This document shows, piece after piece, positions 1-7,602 of a stretch of 64,000 nucleotides of DNA. The stretch lies in contig NZ_PDZL01000018.1 of assembly GCF_002735705.1 (NCBI RefSeq), positions 50,433 to 114,432 of the forward strand, read 5' to 3'. The position numbers and the translations under genes were made by a program. Below the pieces are notes generated by a model that was not told the origin of the DNA, did not search any database, and saw only the letters and a list, made by a program, of their open reading frames with translations. The first letter of the stretch is position 1. Each line of letters begins with the position of its first letter. This stretch comes from Janthinobacterium sp. BJB426 (lineage in GTDB: Bacteria > Pseudomonadota > Gammaproteobacteria > Burkholderiales > Burkholderiaceae_D).

Positions 1-61
1 TTGCGAGAACGTGAAGAGTCCGTTGTTCCGGCTTGGAAATGTTCATGTTGGAAATCCTAAC

Positions 62-175
62 TCAGTAATCTGAATGTGCAGAATCAGCAGGCACCAGCAG
101 GTGCACGCCAAGTATTTTTGCGCATTGATAACCAAAGCTTCTTGCTAAAGAAGAATTTTGGTTATCGGATTACTG
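62..175. other. candidate structured RNA or DNA element (three-way fold)
   Basis: CAGTAATC (63-70) is complementary to GATTACTG (168-175). Inside this outer stem lie a small hairpin, GCACC-AGCA-GGTGC (91-104), and a long one in which GATAACCAAA (127-136) pairs with TTTGGTTATC (157-166) and CTTCTT (138-143) pairs with AAGAAG (148-153). Together these form a multibranch fold with about 29 paired positions. I recognise no Rfam family. It lacks the conserved GTTRRRY end of an integron attC site. It could be a small RNA, a mobile-element end or a repeat. Confidence 0.4.
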
Positions 176-531
176 CAATCTCCAACATACAAGCCTTATG
201 AAATCTGAAAGAAGAGCTGCCTAAAATTAGGGCAAATTAATTCTACGCTGGTGTAATTTTCTTGTCAAGGCTCAAGGTGCTTGGATATACGATGATTTCG
301 GTGGAGCACGATTTAACCGATGTCCATGCGTAGGTAGCGTTGTCGGTGTGAGATTCGAAGGGCTGGGCTTTCCAGCCAAGTCCACCCCGCATCCACCTGC
401 TCCTCATTCGCTTTTCGACTGAGCCAGCTTTCACGGCATCCAGCGCATCGCTCCGCGTCTGAATGGCGGAACAGCCCCTCGTTTCGGTGCTGAAAAAATT
501 CCTCCCTATGTGTCTTGTTTGTCGAGAAGTA

Positions 532-547
532 CTGTGTAAAAATACAG
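532..547. promoter_or_regulatory. LexA-like SOS box
   Basis: CTGTGTAAAAATACAG fits the CTGT-N8-ACAG consensus. With two flanking bases on each side it matches 16 of 20 positions of the E. coli consensus. It lies 26 bases upstream of the GFA gene. A possible promoter for that gene, TTGTTT (515-520), 16 bases, TAAAAA (537-542), overlaps it, so a bound repressor would block the -10. Confidence 0.5.
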
Positions 548-572
548 TGTCAACGTTCAAAAAGGACACCTC

Positions 573-965
573 ATGATCAAAGGCAGTTGCTGCTGTGGCT
601 CAGTAAAGTTTGAATTGGCCTCACCCCCAGGCATGATGGGCATGTGTCACTGTTCGCGTTGCCGGAAGGCCGGAGCGAGTGCCCTGGCCTTCGTGGATAA
701 AAATGCATTTACCTTGCTGGAGGGGCGGGAATTTATTCAACGATATGAGCCAGAGGCTCCTTTTAAGTACGCTAGAACTTTTTGCAAGAAATGCGGGACT
801 TCTTTTGGGGAGATTGGCTCAGAGAGCGATTCATTTCCAATATCGCTTAACTGCCTGGATGATGACCCTGAGGTAAGAATACAATTTCATGTGCATGTTG
901 GCTCCAAGCCTGCATGGTATGAAATTTGTGATAATGCCAAACAGTTTCAAGAAAGTCCGACATAA
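573..965 (+). CDS. GFA-family (glutathione-dependent formaldehyde-activating enzyme-like) zinc protein
   Basis: The protein has 130 residues, a normal length for a single-domain GFA/CENP-V-fold protein. Zinc-binding cysteines are present: SCCCG at 5-9, CHCSRC at 25-30 and CKKC at 71-74. The family is named after a formaldehyde-glutathione adduct enzyme, but most members have no proven substrate, so the reaction here is unknown. The ATG follows an AAAGGA-like ribosome site (AAAAAGGACACCTC). The gene is AT-rich compared with the rest of the window, suggesting transfer. A LexA-like box overlaps its likely promoter and a strong terminator follows, so it is probably a single-gene unit. Confidence 0.85.
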   Translation: MIKGSCCCGSVKFELASPPGMMGMCHCSRCRKAGASALAFVDKNAFTLLEGREFIQRYEPEAPFKYARTFCKKCGTSFGEIGSESDSFPISLNCLDDDPEVRIQFHVHVGSKPAWYEICDNAKQFQESPT

Positions 966-968
966 TAA

Positions 969-996
969 AAAAACCAGTCATCTGACTGGTTTTTTT
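969..996 (+). terminator. rho-independent terminator of the GFA gene
   Basis: AACCAGTCA (972-980) pairs with TGACTGGTT (983-991) and is followed by a T run, with A residues before the stem. It starts directly after the GFA stop codon. Confidence 0.9.
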
Positions 997-1077
997 ATCG
1001 CATTCATGACACTCCGAAGAATTCCGATGATCGGTTGCTGTCAGGATGGCTCCTCCAGCCATACCCTCGCGAGCTGA

Positions 1078-1473
1078 TCATTTATGCGCCACCGGCCCCT
1101 TGGCGATCGGCACAAACACTTCCCATTTATCTTGTATCGTGGGCTTGACGGTCTTGGCGCAAATCACAGCAACATTCGGTCCGGACAGGCCATGGCTTTT
1201 CGGAACCCATTGCACACGCAACGCTACCGCGCATTTCGTTACCAGAATCTTCCGGTTCGGCTCCAGGACTTGCCAACTTGTTCCATTTTTTGCATTTTCA
1301 GCTGCCATGAACTGTACTGCTGCATCCCTGATCTCAAACAAGCCATGGATGTCACCGCGTGTCCGGTCTTCGTCAAGCGTGCCAGCGAGTGCTGATGAGG
1401 CACCAGCAACAAGAAAAAGGGCGGCAACAAAGGAGGTGTACATGCGTTTATTCAATCGTAACGGTACCCACAT
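1078..1473 (-). CDS. small exported protein of unknown function
   Basis: A 131-residue protein that I do not recognise. A signal peptide is clear: basic residues, a hydrophobic run (SFVAALFLVAGASS) and an ALA-type cleavage site near residue 30. The mature part of about 100 residues has two cysteines that could form a disulfide in the periplasm. The ATG at 1473 was chosen because TAAGGA lies 8 bases upstream. An in-frame TTG at 1491 and an ATG at 1443 have no good ribosome site. The gene faces the GFA gene tail to tail. A CRP-like site lies upstream. Confidence 0.65.
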   Translation of the reverse strand: MWVPLRLNKRMYTSFVAALFLVAGASSALAGTLDEDRTRGDIHGLFEIRDAAVQFMAAENAKNGTSWQVLEPNRKILVTKCAVALRVQWVPKSHGLSGPNVAVICAKTVKPTIQDKWEVFVPIAKGPVAHK

Positions 1474-1783
1474 ATTTACAATCCTTACCAAGTCTGTTTG
1501 ATATCAAATAGAGATATGGAAGGTTCCACATTTCCAGTGTGTGCATTGTCACACAAGCTACCGCAGCTCGTTCGTTTGCTGGCAGGATTCCTATTTGATT
1601 GCGAGGTGGCGTATGAAGGCCCGCGTTTCCTGAAGTTCCGGGCATTTGAATGAGCGTCAGATGCGTGGCGGGGACGGGAACAGCCTTCTCGCCCCCGCAA
1701 CTGGCATACTATTAATGCATATGCCAATATGAGCAATGTTTGCAGAAACAAGCTGCGCCCAATTACCTGCCACCTTTAAAACC
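1474..1783. other. intergenic region with palindromes
   Basis: About 310 bases between two divergent genes with no supported coding region. It holds a perfect palindrome TTTGATATCAAA (1497-1508) just upstream of the exported-protein gene, a CRP-like site (1538-1553), and an inverted repeat GGCATA (1703-1708)/TATGCC (1720-1725) that could serve the GNAT promoter. It lacks the four-base spacer of an FNR site. Confidence 0.5.
1538..1553. promoter_or_regulatory. possible CRP-type site
   Basis: TGTGTGCATTGTCACA matches the TGTGA-N6-TCACA pattern with one mismatch. It lies about 65 bases upstream of the start of the exported protein on the minus strand. Only a pattern match; no promoter is clear. 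Confidence 0.3.
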
Positions 1784-2191
1784 ATGAAAAACATCACCGT
1801 AGAATATCGTCACAACTTTCCCCTCGATCCGCTCGATGTCGTGCGTGTCTTCGATCAATCCGGAATCAAGCGTACTACCGACAATCTCCCGAGAATCGCG
1901 CGCATGTTCGCTGCGCCTTGCCTTTTGCTGTCGGCCTGGGTGGATAATGAGCTTGTGGGTCTGGCCCGGTCACTGACGGACTATGCCTACTGCTGCTATC
2001 TATCGGATCTGGCCGTCAACAAGCAGTACCAGGGGCTGGGTATCGGCAAGGAACTTGTCAAGCGCACTCAGGCTATCATCGGCGACGAAGTCTCCTTGAT
2101 ACTGCTCTCCGCCCCGGATGCCATGTCTTACTATCCGACGCTCGGTTTTGAGCCTGCCGGCAATGCCTACGTCATCCGGCGCAAATATTGA
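1784..2191 (+). CDS. GNAT-family N-acetyltransferase
   Basis: A 135-residue single-domain GNAT protein. The acetyl-CoA pyrophosphate loop is visible as QYQGLGIG (81-88), after the strand CYLSDLAV. The end FYPxLGF of many relatives appears as YYPTLGF. Such enzymes move an acetyl group from acetyl-CoA to an amine; the substrate cannot be told. The ATG at 1784 (MKNITVEYR) was chosen over an upstream ATG at 1736 because family members start near the first strand, but neither has a clear ribosome site. The stop is 7 bases before the next gene, so the two are likely cotranscribed. Confidence 0.85.
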   Translation: MKNITVEYRHNFPLDPLDVVRVFDQSGIKRTTDNLPRIARMFAAPCLLLSAWVDNELVGLARSLTDYAYCCYLSDLAVNKQYQGLGIGKELVKRTQAIIGDEVSLILLSAPDAMSYYPTLGFEPAGNAYVIRRKY

Positions 2192-2198
2192 GCGCCCT

Positions 2199-2657
2199 AT
2201 GAAACCCGTCTACACCCTTGCCGAAGCCCTGGCAAAAGACCCCAGCCGCGTCGCCAAAACCCAGTCCCTCACCCGCGACAGTTCCAGACCCCACATGGGC
2301 CTGAAAGGCAGTCACGGCCTGTTCGCTTCCGAAGCCTGGTGGGAAAGCATCGAGGCCAAACGCCTCCAGACGCAAACCTTGACGGGCAGCATCGAACGAA
2401 CGTATTTCGCGGGCCAGGACAGCCGCCGTGGCGATCAGGTCAACAGCTTCACCTTGCGCCTGGCGGATGGCTCGACAGTCGACGAAAGCATCTACACGAA
2501 TCACAAGCAGGACACCAGGCTGTTCGTGCCTGGCGCCATGGTGACGATGGTCTACGTGCTGGATGAGCTGAAGGCGCAGCCGGCTGTCGACTGCGGGATA
2601 CATTACGCGCGAACCGTGCTGGAAGTGGCCATATCCGTCAGAAAAGATCAGGAGTAG
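2199..2657 (+). CDS. conserved hypothetical protein
   Basis: A 152-residue protein of unknown function. It has no signal peptide and no membrane segment; the sequence is mixed and soluble, with a likely beta-rich middle (QTQTLTGSIERTYF, VNSFTLRLADGSTV). The ATG lies 7 bases after the GNAT stop, so translation is probably coupled and the pair may form one unit. Codon use is typical of the chromosome. I make no functional assignment. Confidence 0.7.
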   Translation: MKPVYTLAEALAKDPSRVAKTQSLTRDSSRPHMGLKGSHGLFASEAWWESIEAKRLQTQTLTGSIERTYFAGQDSRRGDQVNSFTLRLADGSTVDESIYTNHKQDTRLFVPGAMVTMVYVLDELKAQPAVDCGIHYARTVLEVAISVRKDQE

Positions 2658-2795
2658 GGGCACGGCGCCATGCCGATGCTCCACTATCTGCACAAGCTTG
2701 ATATCGGACAAGTTCCCAGCCGAAATTCGTTTGACCGCCCCCCGTGCCAGGTCTAGAGTCTACAAGGAACCCTCAACTGACCACGATCGCCGCCG

Positions 2796-3005
2796 ATGGC
2801 CAAGCCTTTTCCCTTAAACCCCAAGAACCCCGAACGCATCTGCTGGGGTTGCGACAAGTATTGTCCGCCGGACGCCATGCGCTGCGGCAATGGTTCCGAG
2901 CGCACGCAGCATCCGATCGAGCTGTTTGGCGAAGGCTGGAATGACTGGGGACTAGAGGCGGCCGACAAGGACGACCAGGACGACCAGGACGAGCACAAGC
3001 CCTGA
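2796..3005 (+). CDS. DUF3079 domain protein
   Basis: A 69-residue protein recognised from the conserved start MAKPFPLNPKNPERICWGC, the CDKYCP pair and ACGNGSxRTQHP-type segment (here RCGNGSERTQHP). Four cysteines (ICWGCDKYC and RCG) suggest a small metal-binding fold. The function is unknown. The C-terminal tail is acidic and low in complexity (DKDDQDDQDEH). It sits alone between two short intergenic regions. Confidence 0.85.
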   Translation: MAKPFPLNPKNPERICWGCDKYCPPDAMRCGNGSERTQHPIELFGEGWNDWGLEAADKDDQDDQDEHKP

Positions 3006-3076
3006 CGACAAGCGCACCACATGGCGCGCCGCTACAATCGCCTCATCGCCCATTCATCCGAGCTGAGGAAATACCC

Positions 3077-3571
3077 ATGCAAGAGATCCTGTCCAGTTGG
3101 CTGGCAAGCAGCGCCGGCGATTGCCAATTCGTCGAGCACCCGGCCGTGCACACGATCGATGAAGCACTGGTGCACGTGCCAGCCATGCCTGGCCTGATGG
3201 TCAAGAATCTATTCGTGCGCGATGAAAAGGGCCGCCGGCATTTTCTCGTCATCGTGCCCTTTGACAAGCGCATCGACCTGGCGGCGCTGGGGCGTCTATT
3301 GCCAGCAAGTAAGCTGAGCATGGCCTCGCCCGAACGCCTGTTGCTGCACCTGGGCATCACGCCCGGTTCCGTCAGCCTGTTTGCGCTAATCCACGACAAC
3401 GTGCAGGCGGTGGAACTGGTACTGGACCAGGTCGTGTGGGAAGCGGATGCTGTGCAAGCCCATCCGCTGCGCAACACGGCGACAGTGGCGCTGTCGCATG
3501 CCACTCTGGTCAATTTCCTTGCCTATACGGGGCACGTTCCCCGTATTCTGGACGTGCCGGCGGCGATCTGA
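3077..3571 (+). CDS. prolyl-tRNA deacylase-like editing protein (YbaK/ProX domain)
   Basis: A 164-residue free-standing YbaK/EbsC-fold domain of the type related to the editing domain of prolyl-tRNA synthetase (ProXp/PrdX group). Known members hydrolyse Ala or Cys wrongly attached to tRNA-Pro. Matching features are the N-terminal region EHPAVHTIDEA, MVKNLFVRDEKGRRHFLVIVP and the end of the core with GSVSLFALIHD. An AGGAAATACCC segment precedes the ATG. It is convergent with the MFS gene, with 10 bases between stops. Which amino acid it clears cannot be told. Confidence 0.85.
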   Translation: MQEILSSWLASSAGDCQFVEHPAVHTIDEALVHVPAMPGLMVKNLFVRDEKGRRHFLVIVPFDKRIDLAALGRLLPASKLSMASPERLLLHLGITPGSVSLFALIHDNVQAVELVLDQVVWEADAVQAHPLRNTATVALSHATLVNFLAYTGHVPRILDVPAAI

Positions 3572-3581
3572 AAGCACCGTT

Positions 3582-4808
3582 TCAATGCCCGGCCACGGGC
3601 GCGCCGCCGCTGCGCCGTCCCGGCCGGAAGCCGTGCGCGCGGGCCGACCAGGCGACGAGGAAGGCCAGCACGAGCAAAGCCACCATGGCCCACGGGAAGG
3701 CGCCGGCACCCCAGGTTTCCAGCAAGGCGCCGCCCACCACGCCCGCGGCGGCAATCGCCCCATTCCACGCCACCACATTCATCGACAAGGCCACGTCGGC
3801 GCCGCTGCCGGCCGTGTCCGCCAGCGCCGTTTGCAACAGGGTGGCCGCGCCGCCAAAGCTCAGGCCCCAGACGGCCATGCCCAGGTAGATCACAAAGGGA
3901 AGGTGCACTGCGAGGCCCAGCACGAGGGCCGTCGCGGCGAACACGGCCAGGCTGGCCAGCACGGTTGCGCGCAGGTGGCGCTCGACCAGCCGGCCCGTGA
4001 TCCAGATGCCGGCCATGGCGGCGGCGCCGAAGACGAGCAGCACCAGGTCGACCCGCTGCGTCAATCCGGCCGGCGCCACGAACGGGGCAATGTAGGTGTA
4101 GAGAATGTTGTGCGCCAGCATCCAGGCGATGACGACGGCCAGCACGGGGCGCACGCCCGGCGTCGTGAAGACGCGGCGCAGGGGCAGGCGTTCATGGACG
4201 GATAGTCCCGGATAGTCAGGCACCTTCGCCAGCACCCAGGCGATCAGGATCAATGTCAGGGCGGAAATGATCCAGAACGCGGCGCGCCAGCCGACCAGCG
4301 AACCAAGCAAGGTGCCCAGCGGTACGCCCAGGGACAGGGCGACGGGCGCGCCCACCATGGCCAGCGCCAGGGCGCGGCCTTGCTGGCGGGGCGCCACCAT
4401 GCGCCGCGCATAGCCTGCCAGCAAGCTCCACGCCAGTCCGGCCGCCATGCCGGCAAAGAAACGGGCCGCGAGGGTCAGCCAGTAGTGGGACGACAGGGCC
4501 GTGACGGTATTGAACGCGAGAAAGCCGATGATGGTCAGCAGCAGCACGTTGCGGCGGCGCCAGCCGCGCGTGGCGATGGTGAGCGGAATGGCTGCCAGCA
4601 GGGAGCCGAGCGCATAGGCCGTGACCATTTGCCCGGCCAGCGCGGCGCTGACGCCGAGGCCCGCGCTGATCTGCGGCAGCAGGCCGGCGGGCAAGGTTTC
4701 CGTGACGATGCAGATAAAACCCGTCATGGCCAGGGCCAGCAGGCCGGCGACGGGGAGGCGATCGGCCAGCGCAGGGCTGGTTCCGGTGGTGAGCGTAGCG
4801 TGATTCAC
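3582..4808 (-). CDS. MFS efflux transporter (DHA1/AraJ-like)
   Basis: A 408-residue inner-membrane protein with twelve predicted membrane spans. The TETLPAGLLPQISAGLGVS region after span 1 and the basic loop ATRGWRRRN are typical of the AraJ/CmlA-like drug or sugar efflux branch. It lies divergent from a TetR regulator, which suggests repression relieved by the exported compound. Start choice: AAGGA sits directly against the ATG at 4817 (no spacing) but 8 bases before the GTG at 4808, so the GTG is the better start. The substrate is unknown. Confidence 0.85.
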   Translation of the reverse strand: MNHATLTTGTSPALADRLPVAGLLALAMTGFICIVTETLPAGLLPQISAGLGVSAALAGQMVTAYALGSLLAAIPLTIATRGWRRRNVLLLTIIGFLAFNTVTALSSHYWLTLAARFFAGMAAGLAWSLLAGYARRMVAPRQQGRALALAMVGAPVALSLGVPLGTLLGSLVGWRAAFWIISALTLILIAWVLAKVPDYPGLSVHERLPLRRVFTTPGVRPVLAVVIAWMLAHNILYTYIAPFVAPAGLTQRVDLVLLVFGAAAMAGIWITGRLVERHLRATVLASLAVFAATALVLGLAVHLPFVIYLGMAVWGLSFGGAATLLQTALADTAGSGADVALSMNVVAWNGAIAAAGVVGGALLETWGAGAFPWAMVALLVLAFLVAWSARAHGFRPGRRSGGAPVAGH

Positions 4809-4860
4809 GGCAAACATCCTTGTCAAGTAATCGGGCGCAGGAATCCCCCGACCGTTATAG

Positions 4861-4885
4861 CGGTATATATGTATCGATCGGTATA
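4861..4885. promoter_or_regulatory. direct repeats in the MFS/TetR divergent promoter
   Basis: CGGTATA occurs at 4861-4867 and again at 4879-4885, 18 bases apart and both followed by an A/T-rich tail. The pair lies in an AT-rich spacer between the two divergent genes, where a TetR operator would be expected, although TetR sites are more often inverted repeats. Confidence 0.35.
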
Positions 4886-4973
4886 AATATAGGCGATGGC
4901 GTACCGCGTTGTCAACGACTTCTGTATCGAGTAGTATGTAAGTGGCACATGAGTAGATGAGAAGGAGCGATGG

Positions 4974-5591
4974 ATGGCGCAAATGGGACGGCCGCGCACG
5001 TTCGACCGGCAGGCAGCGGTCGAGCAGGCCATGTTTTTATTCTGGCAGCAGGGATATGAATCGACTTCCTTGAGCCAGCTCAAGGCGAGCCTGGGCGGCG
5101 GCATTTCCGCGCCCAGCTTTTATGCGGCGTTCGGCTCGAAGGAAGCGCTGTTCCGCGAAGCGGCGCAATGCTATCTGGACACGTTTGCCCGCGTGACGGA
5201 ATGCCTGTGGGACGATGGCCTGGCGCCGCGCGCGGCCATCGAGCTGGCCTTGCGCCAGTCGGCCAGCATGCAGTCCGAGCCGGGACATCCGCCCGGCTGC
5301 ATGGTGGCGCTCGGCTGCATGAGCGCGCCGACGGCCGAGCATGCGGCCGTGGCCGCGCCCCTCACCGCGTCGCGCGCCCGCACCCGCGCCGGTTTCGTGC
5401 ATTGCGTGGAGCGGGGCATGGCCAGCGGCGAATTGCCAGCGGGTACGGACGCGAGCGCGCTGGCGTCCGTCTTCGACAGCTTTTTATCGGGCGTGTCGAT
5501 TCAGGCCCGCGATGGCGTTGGCTACGCCGTGTTTGACGCTGCCATCACGCACATCATGCGCGTGTGGGATGCCAACCGTTTGACAACCTAG
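4974..5591 (+). CDS. TetR/AcrR-family transcriptional regulator
   Basis: A 205-residue regulator. The N-terminal helix-turn-helix covers about residues 9-55 (RQAAVEQAMFLFWQQGYESTSLSQL, then APSFYAAFGSKEALF). The C-terminal part is the ligand-binding/dimer domain of the type seen with PF16925-like members (GCMVALGCMSA). AAGGAG lies 6 bases before the ATG. A second ATG in frame (4983, MGRPRTFD) is possible. It probably represses itself and the divergent MFS exporter. Confidence 0.9.
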   Translation: MAQMGRPRTFDRQAAVEQAMFLFWQQGYESTSLSQLKASLGGGISAPSFYAAFGSKEALFREAAQCYLDTFARVTECLWDDGLAPRAAIELALRQSASMQSEPGHPPGCMVALGCMSAPTAEHAAVAAPLTASRARTRAGFVHCVERGMASGELPAGTDASALASVFDSFLSGVSIQARDGVGYAVFDAAITHIMRVWDANRLTT

Positions 5592-6058
5592 GCCGTAAAG
5601 CGAAACTCCAGCACATCGTCGCCATACTTGTCCGTCTCGCCCGTCGCCGTCCAGCCCAGGTAACGGTAAAAGCCGTAGGAGCGCGAAGCGGGATCGCTGG
5701 AGCAGCCGAGGAATAGCCGCTGGTGGCCCTGCGCGCGCAGTTCCGTCATCACCAGTTCCAGCAAGGTCTTGCCGATGCCTAAGCCTTCGAATTCCGGCAG
5801 CAGGGCCAGGACGATGATTTCGCCCGTGTCGCGCTCGCCAAAGCAGTAGCCTACCAGCTGGCCGTCGTGATGGCAGGCCTGGCCAGGCAGGCTTCCCGAG
5901 CGCATCATTTCCGCCCAGGTGACGGCCGTGATGCCCACTTCCGCCAGGCGTTCCTCGGAAACGGCGTTTTGCCGCGTCTTGCCGCGCAAGGCGATAAAGG
6001 CCGGGGTGTCTTCCGCCCTGGCGGGATGGAAGGTAATCGATGCTGGGTGTGTCGTCAT
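5588..6058 (-). CDS. GNAT-family N-acetyltransferase
   Basis: A 156-residue GNAT enzyme. The acetyl-CoA loop is EFEGLGIGKTL (89-99), after the strand EIIVLALLP; the C-terminal FYRYLGW motif is also typical. Substrate unknown. Its end overlaps the end of the tetR gene by 4 bases on the opposite strand. No functional link to the MFS/TetR pair is evident. Confidence 0.85.
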   Translation of the reverse strand: MTTHPASITFHPARAEDTPAFIALRGKTRQNAVSEERLAEVGITAVTWAEMMRSGSLPGQACHHDGQLVGYCFGERDTGEIIVLALLPEFEGLGIGKTLLELVMTELRAQGHQRLFLGCSSDPASRSYGFYRYLGWTATGETDKYGDDVLEFRFTA

Positions 6059-6107
6059 GTATTAACTCGATGGTGTCGGATGAATGGCGGGCAGGACAGG
6101 ATAAATA

Positions 6108-6767
6108 TCATTCCCAAGGTTTGCGCATGATTTTCGCGTGACGCTGCCAGTCAACTACTTTTGTATTCTCGATGGCCTGCTGGCCGGGATTGCCGCTATC
6201 GATGATTTCATCCTTGACGATGATCAAGGCGTCTTTTTCATTCAAGCGGTATTCCCGATAGCGCTCGCAATCCTGTTCGCGCCGGGCAGTGGTGATTAAT
6301 TTGTCAGTCCGCCACGCATAGCTGTCTTCATAAAAACATTGCGCGGCGCAGCCGCAATTGGGGATGCCGCCTTCGATTTTTTGATCGGCTGTGCTGATAT
6401 CCAGATTCGGAATGGCAGACATGGGTTGATTGAAACGGTATTGCTTCGCCGGCGCATCCCACAGCCATACATCGGAACAGCGGATGCGTCCCTGGCTATC
6501 CGTGTAACCGGTAACCCACAGGTCGGCATGGCCGTCGAAATTCATGTCGACCAGCAGCGCATGCAAATTGCCCGTGCCGCTGGTGCTGCAACTTCCAGGT
6601 ATCCACTGCTTCCCGATTTTCAGCTGGTACGTCTGTTTTTCATCGTGATTCGCATAGCGGATATCGGCCGCTTGCCGTACTTTGCCTGTCGCGGCTTTGT
6701 CCAGGTGCAAGGTGCCGCCATAAACCGAGGTGGAAATCAGGGATAAAAGCAGAACAATCAATTTCAT
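6108..6767 (-). CDS. exported protein with a calcium-loop-like repeat
   Basis: A 219-residue secreted protein. The ATG at 6767 gives a short signal peptide (KLIVLLLSLISTSVYG). The mature part contains DMNFDGHADLWVTGY, a D-x-N-x-D-G loop as in FG-GAP/EF-hand-like calcium sites, followed by six cysteines, of which CGCAAQC is notable. The layout (beta-rich domain with a DxNxDG loop) recalls XAC2610-like periplasmic proteins, but I cannot confirm this. It is divergent from the Sel1 gene, with about 180 bases between the starts. Confidence 0.65.
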   Translation of the reverse strand: MKLIVLLLSLISTSVYGGTLHLDKAATGKVRQAADIRYANHDEKQTYQLKIGKQWIPGSCSTSGTGNLHALLVDMNFDGHADLWVTGYTDSQGRIRCSDVWLWDAPAKQYRFNQPMSAIPNLDISTADQKIEGGIPNCGCAAQCFYEDSYAWRTDKLITTARREQDCERYREYRLNEKDALIIVKDEIIDSGNPGQQAIENTKVVDWQRHAKIMRKPWE

Positions 6768-6945
6768 GGCGTTATTCTTGGGCGGATATCGGGCCCCAAA
6801 TGTAGGGCACAATGCCCCGATTATATCGGGCGGAGAATGATGATAACGCATGATTTGGGCAATGTGCCACACCATTCCCTATCGTGCATTCTGCGCGGAA
6901 CAGTGCTGTGTACAATGCCCAAAAATCCCCGAATAAGGAATTCTG

Positions 6946-7602
6946 ATGACATCCTCTCCCGAATCTTTGAATGAAGCGGGCATTCTCGCTTATAACGACG
7001 GTCAGCACGCCGAGGCATTCAGGCAATTCGACGCGGCTGCGCGCACCGGCGATCCTGCCGGCCAGCATTTATTGGCCAGCCTGTATTACCAGGGCCATGG
7101 CGTGACGCAAGACTTGCCGAAAGCGGTGGAACTGTTCACGGCAGCCGCGCAGGCGGGCTTTCCGCCGTCGCTGGCCAATCTGGCCCTGATGTATGCGAGC
7201 GGTGATGGCGTCGCGCAAGACATGGCGCAATCGCTCGCGTATGGCCGCCAGGCGGCCGAGGCGGGCGATGGCCAGTCGCAATTCAACCTGGCGCAGGCCT
7301 ACCGCAAGGGGGTTGATGTGCCGCAAGACTTCGCCGAGGCGGCCTTCTGGTACAAGCAGGCGGCCGAAGCCGGTTCCCTGTCGGCGCAGAACGAATACGG
7401 CTTGCTGTACGCGCAAGGGCAGGGCGTGGAACTCGACTACGTGCAGGCGTATGCGTGGATCGCCATGCCGGCCGAGGCGGGCAGCGCACAATCGATCAAG
7501 AACCGCGACCAGTTGCTGGAAATCCTCACGCCGTCACAGCAGCAGGCGGCGCGCGCGCTGGCGGCAGAGTATGCGGCGCAGTATGGCGTCAATCCCCACT
7601 AG
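6946..7602 (+). CDS. Sel1/TPR-like repeat protein
   Basis: A 218-residue soluble protein built of Sel1-like repeats, each about 36 residues with the pattern AxxxLxxxYxxGxGVxxDxxxAxxxxxxAAxxG. Four or five are visible, for example LASLYYQGHGVTQDLPKAVEL and LALMYASGDGVAQDMAQSL. Such solenoids bind partner proteins; no partner is indicated here. There is no signal peptide, so it is likely cytoplasmic. Its 3' end overlaps the ribonuclease Z gene on the other strand by 14 bases. Confidence 0.85.
   Translation: MTSSPESLNEAGILAYNDGQHAEAFRQFDAAARTGDPAGQHLLASLYYQGHGVTQDLPKAVELFTAAAQAGFPPSLANLALMYASGDGVAQDMAQSLAYGRQAAEAGDGQSQFNLAQAYRKGVDVPQDFAEAAFWYKQAAEAGSLSAQNEYGLLYAQGQGVELDYVQAYAWIAMPAEAGSAQSIKNRDQLLEILTPSQQQAARALAAEYAAQYGVNPH

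Larger units (their letters stand above)
1..572. other. AT-rich left edge without a convincing gene
   Basis: No coding region is supported before 573. A 108-codon minus-strand frame (243-569) lacks the G/C-biased third positions of the neighbouring genes and resembles no family I know. The stretch is visibly AT-richer than the rest of the window. It holds a strong folded element (62-175), a short imperfect inverted repeat near 218-234 (TGCC/GGCA ends) and a LexA-like box (532-547). The composition fits recently acquired or non-coding DNA. Confidence 0.55.

Noticed and set aside
62..175. Integron attC site
   Set aside because: The paired ends do not contain the RYYYAAC and GTTRRRY core sequences, and there is no integrase or cassette gene next to it.
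340..400. Possible tRNA T-arm (TTCGAATC on the minus strand)
   Set aside because: The flanking bases do not form a T stem, and no anticodon arm or acceptor stem can be drawn.
243..569. 108-codon minus-strand frame at the left edge
   Set aside because: No ribosome site, no codon bias like the real genes, unrelated to any family I know, and the LexA-like box would lie inside it.
7589..7602. Convergent overlaps as signs of regulation (also 25486-25496 and 48769-48781)
   Set aside because: Short tail-to-tail overlaps of 11-14 bases are common in compact genomes; nothing else suggests antisense control.
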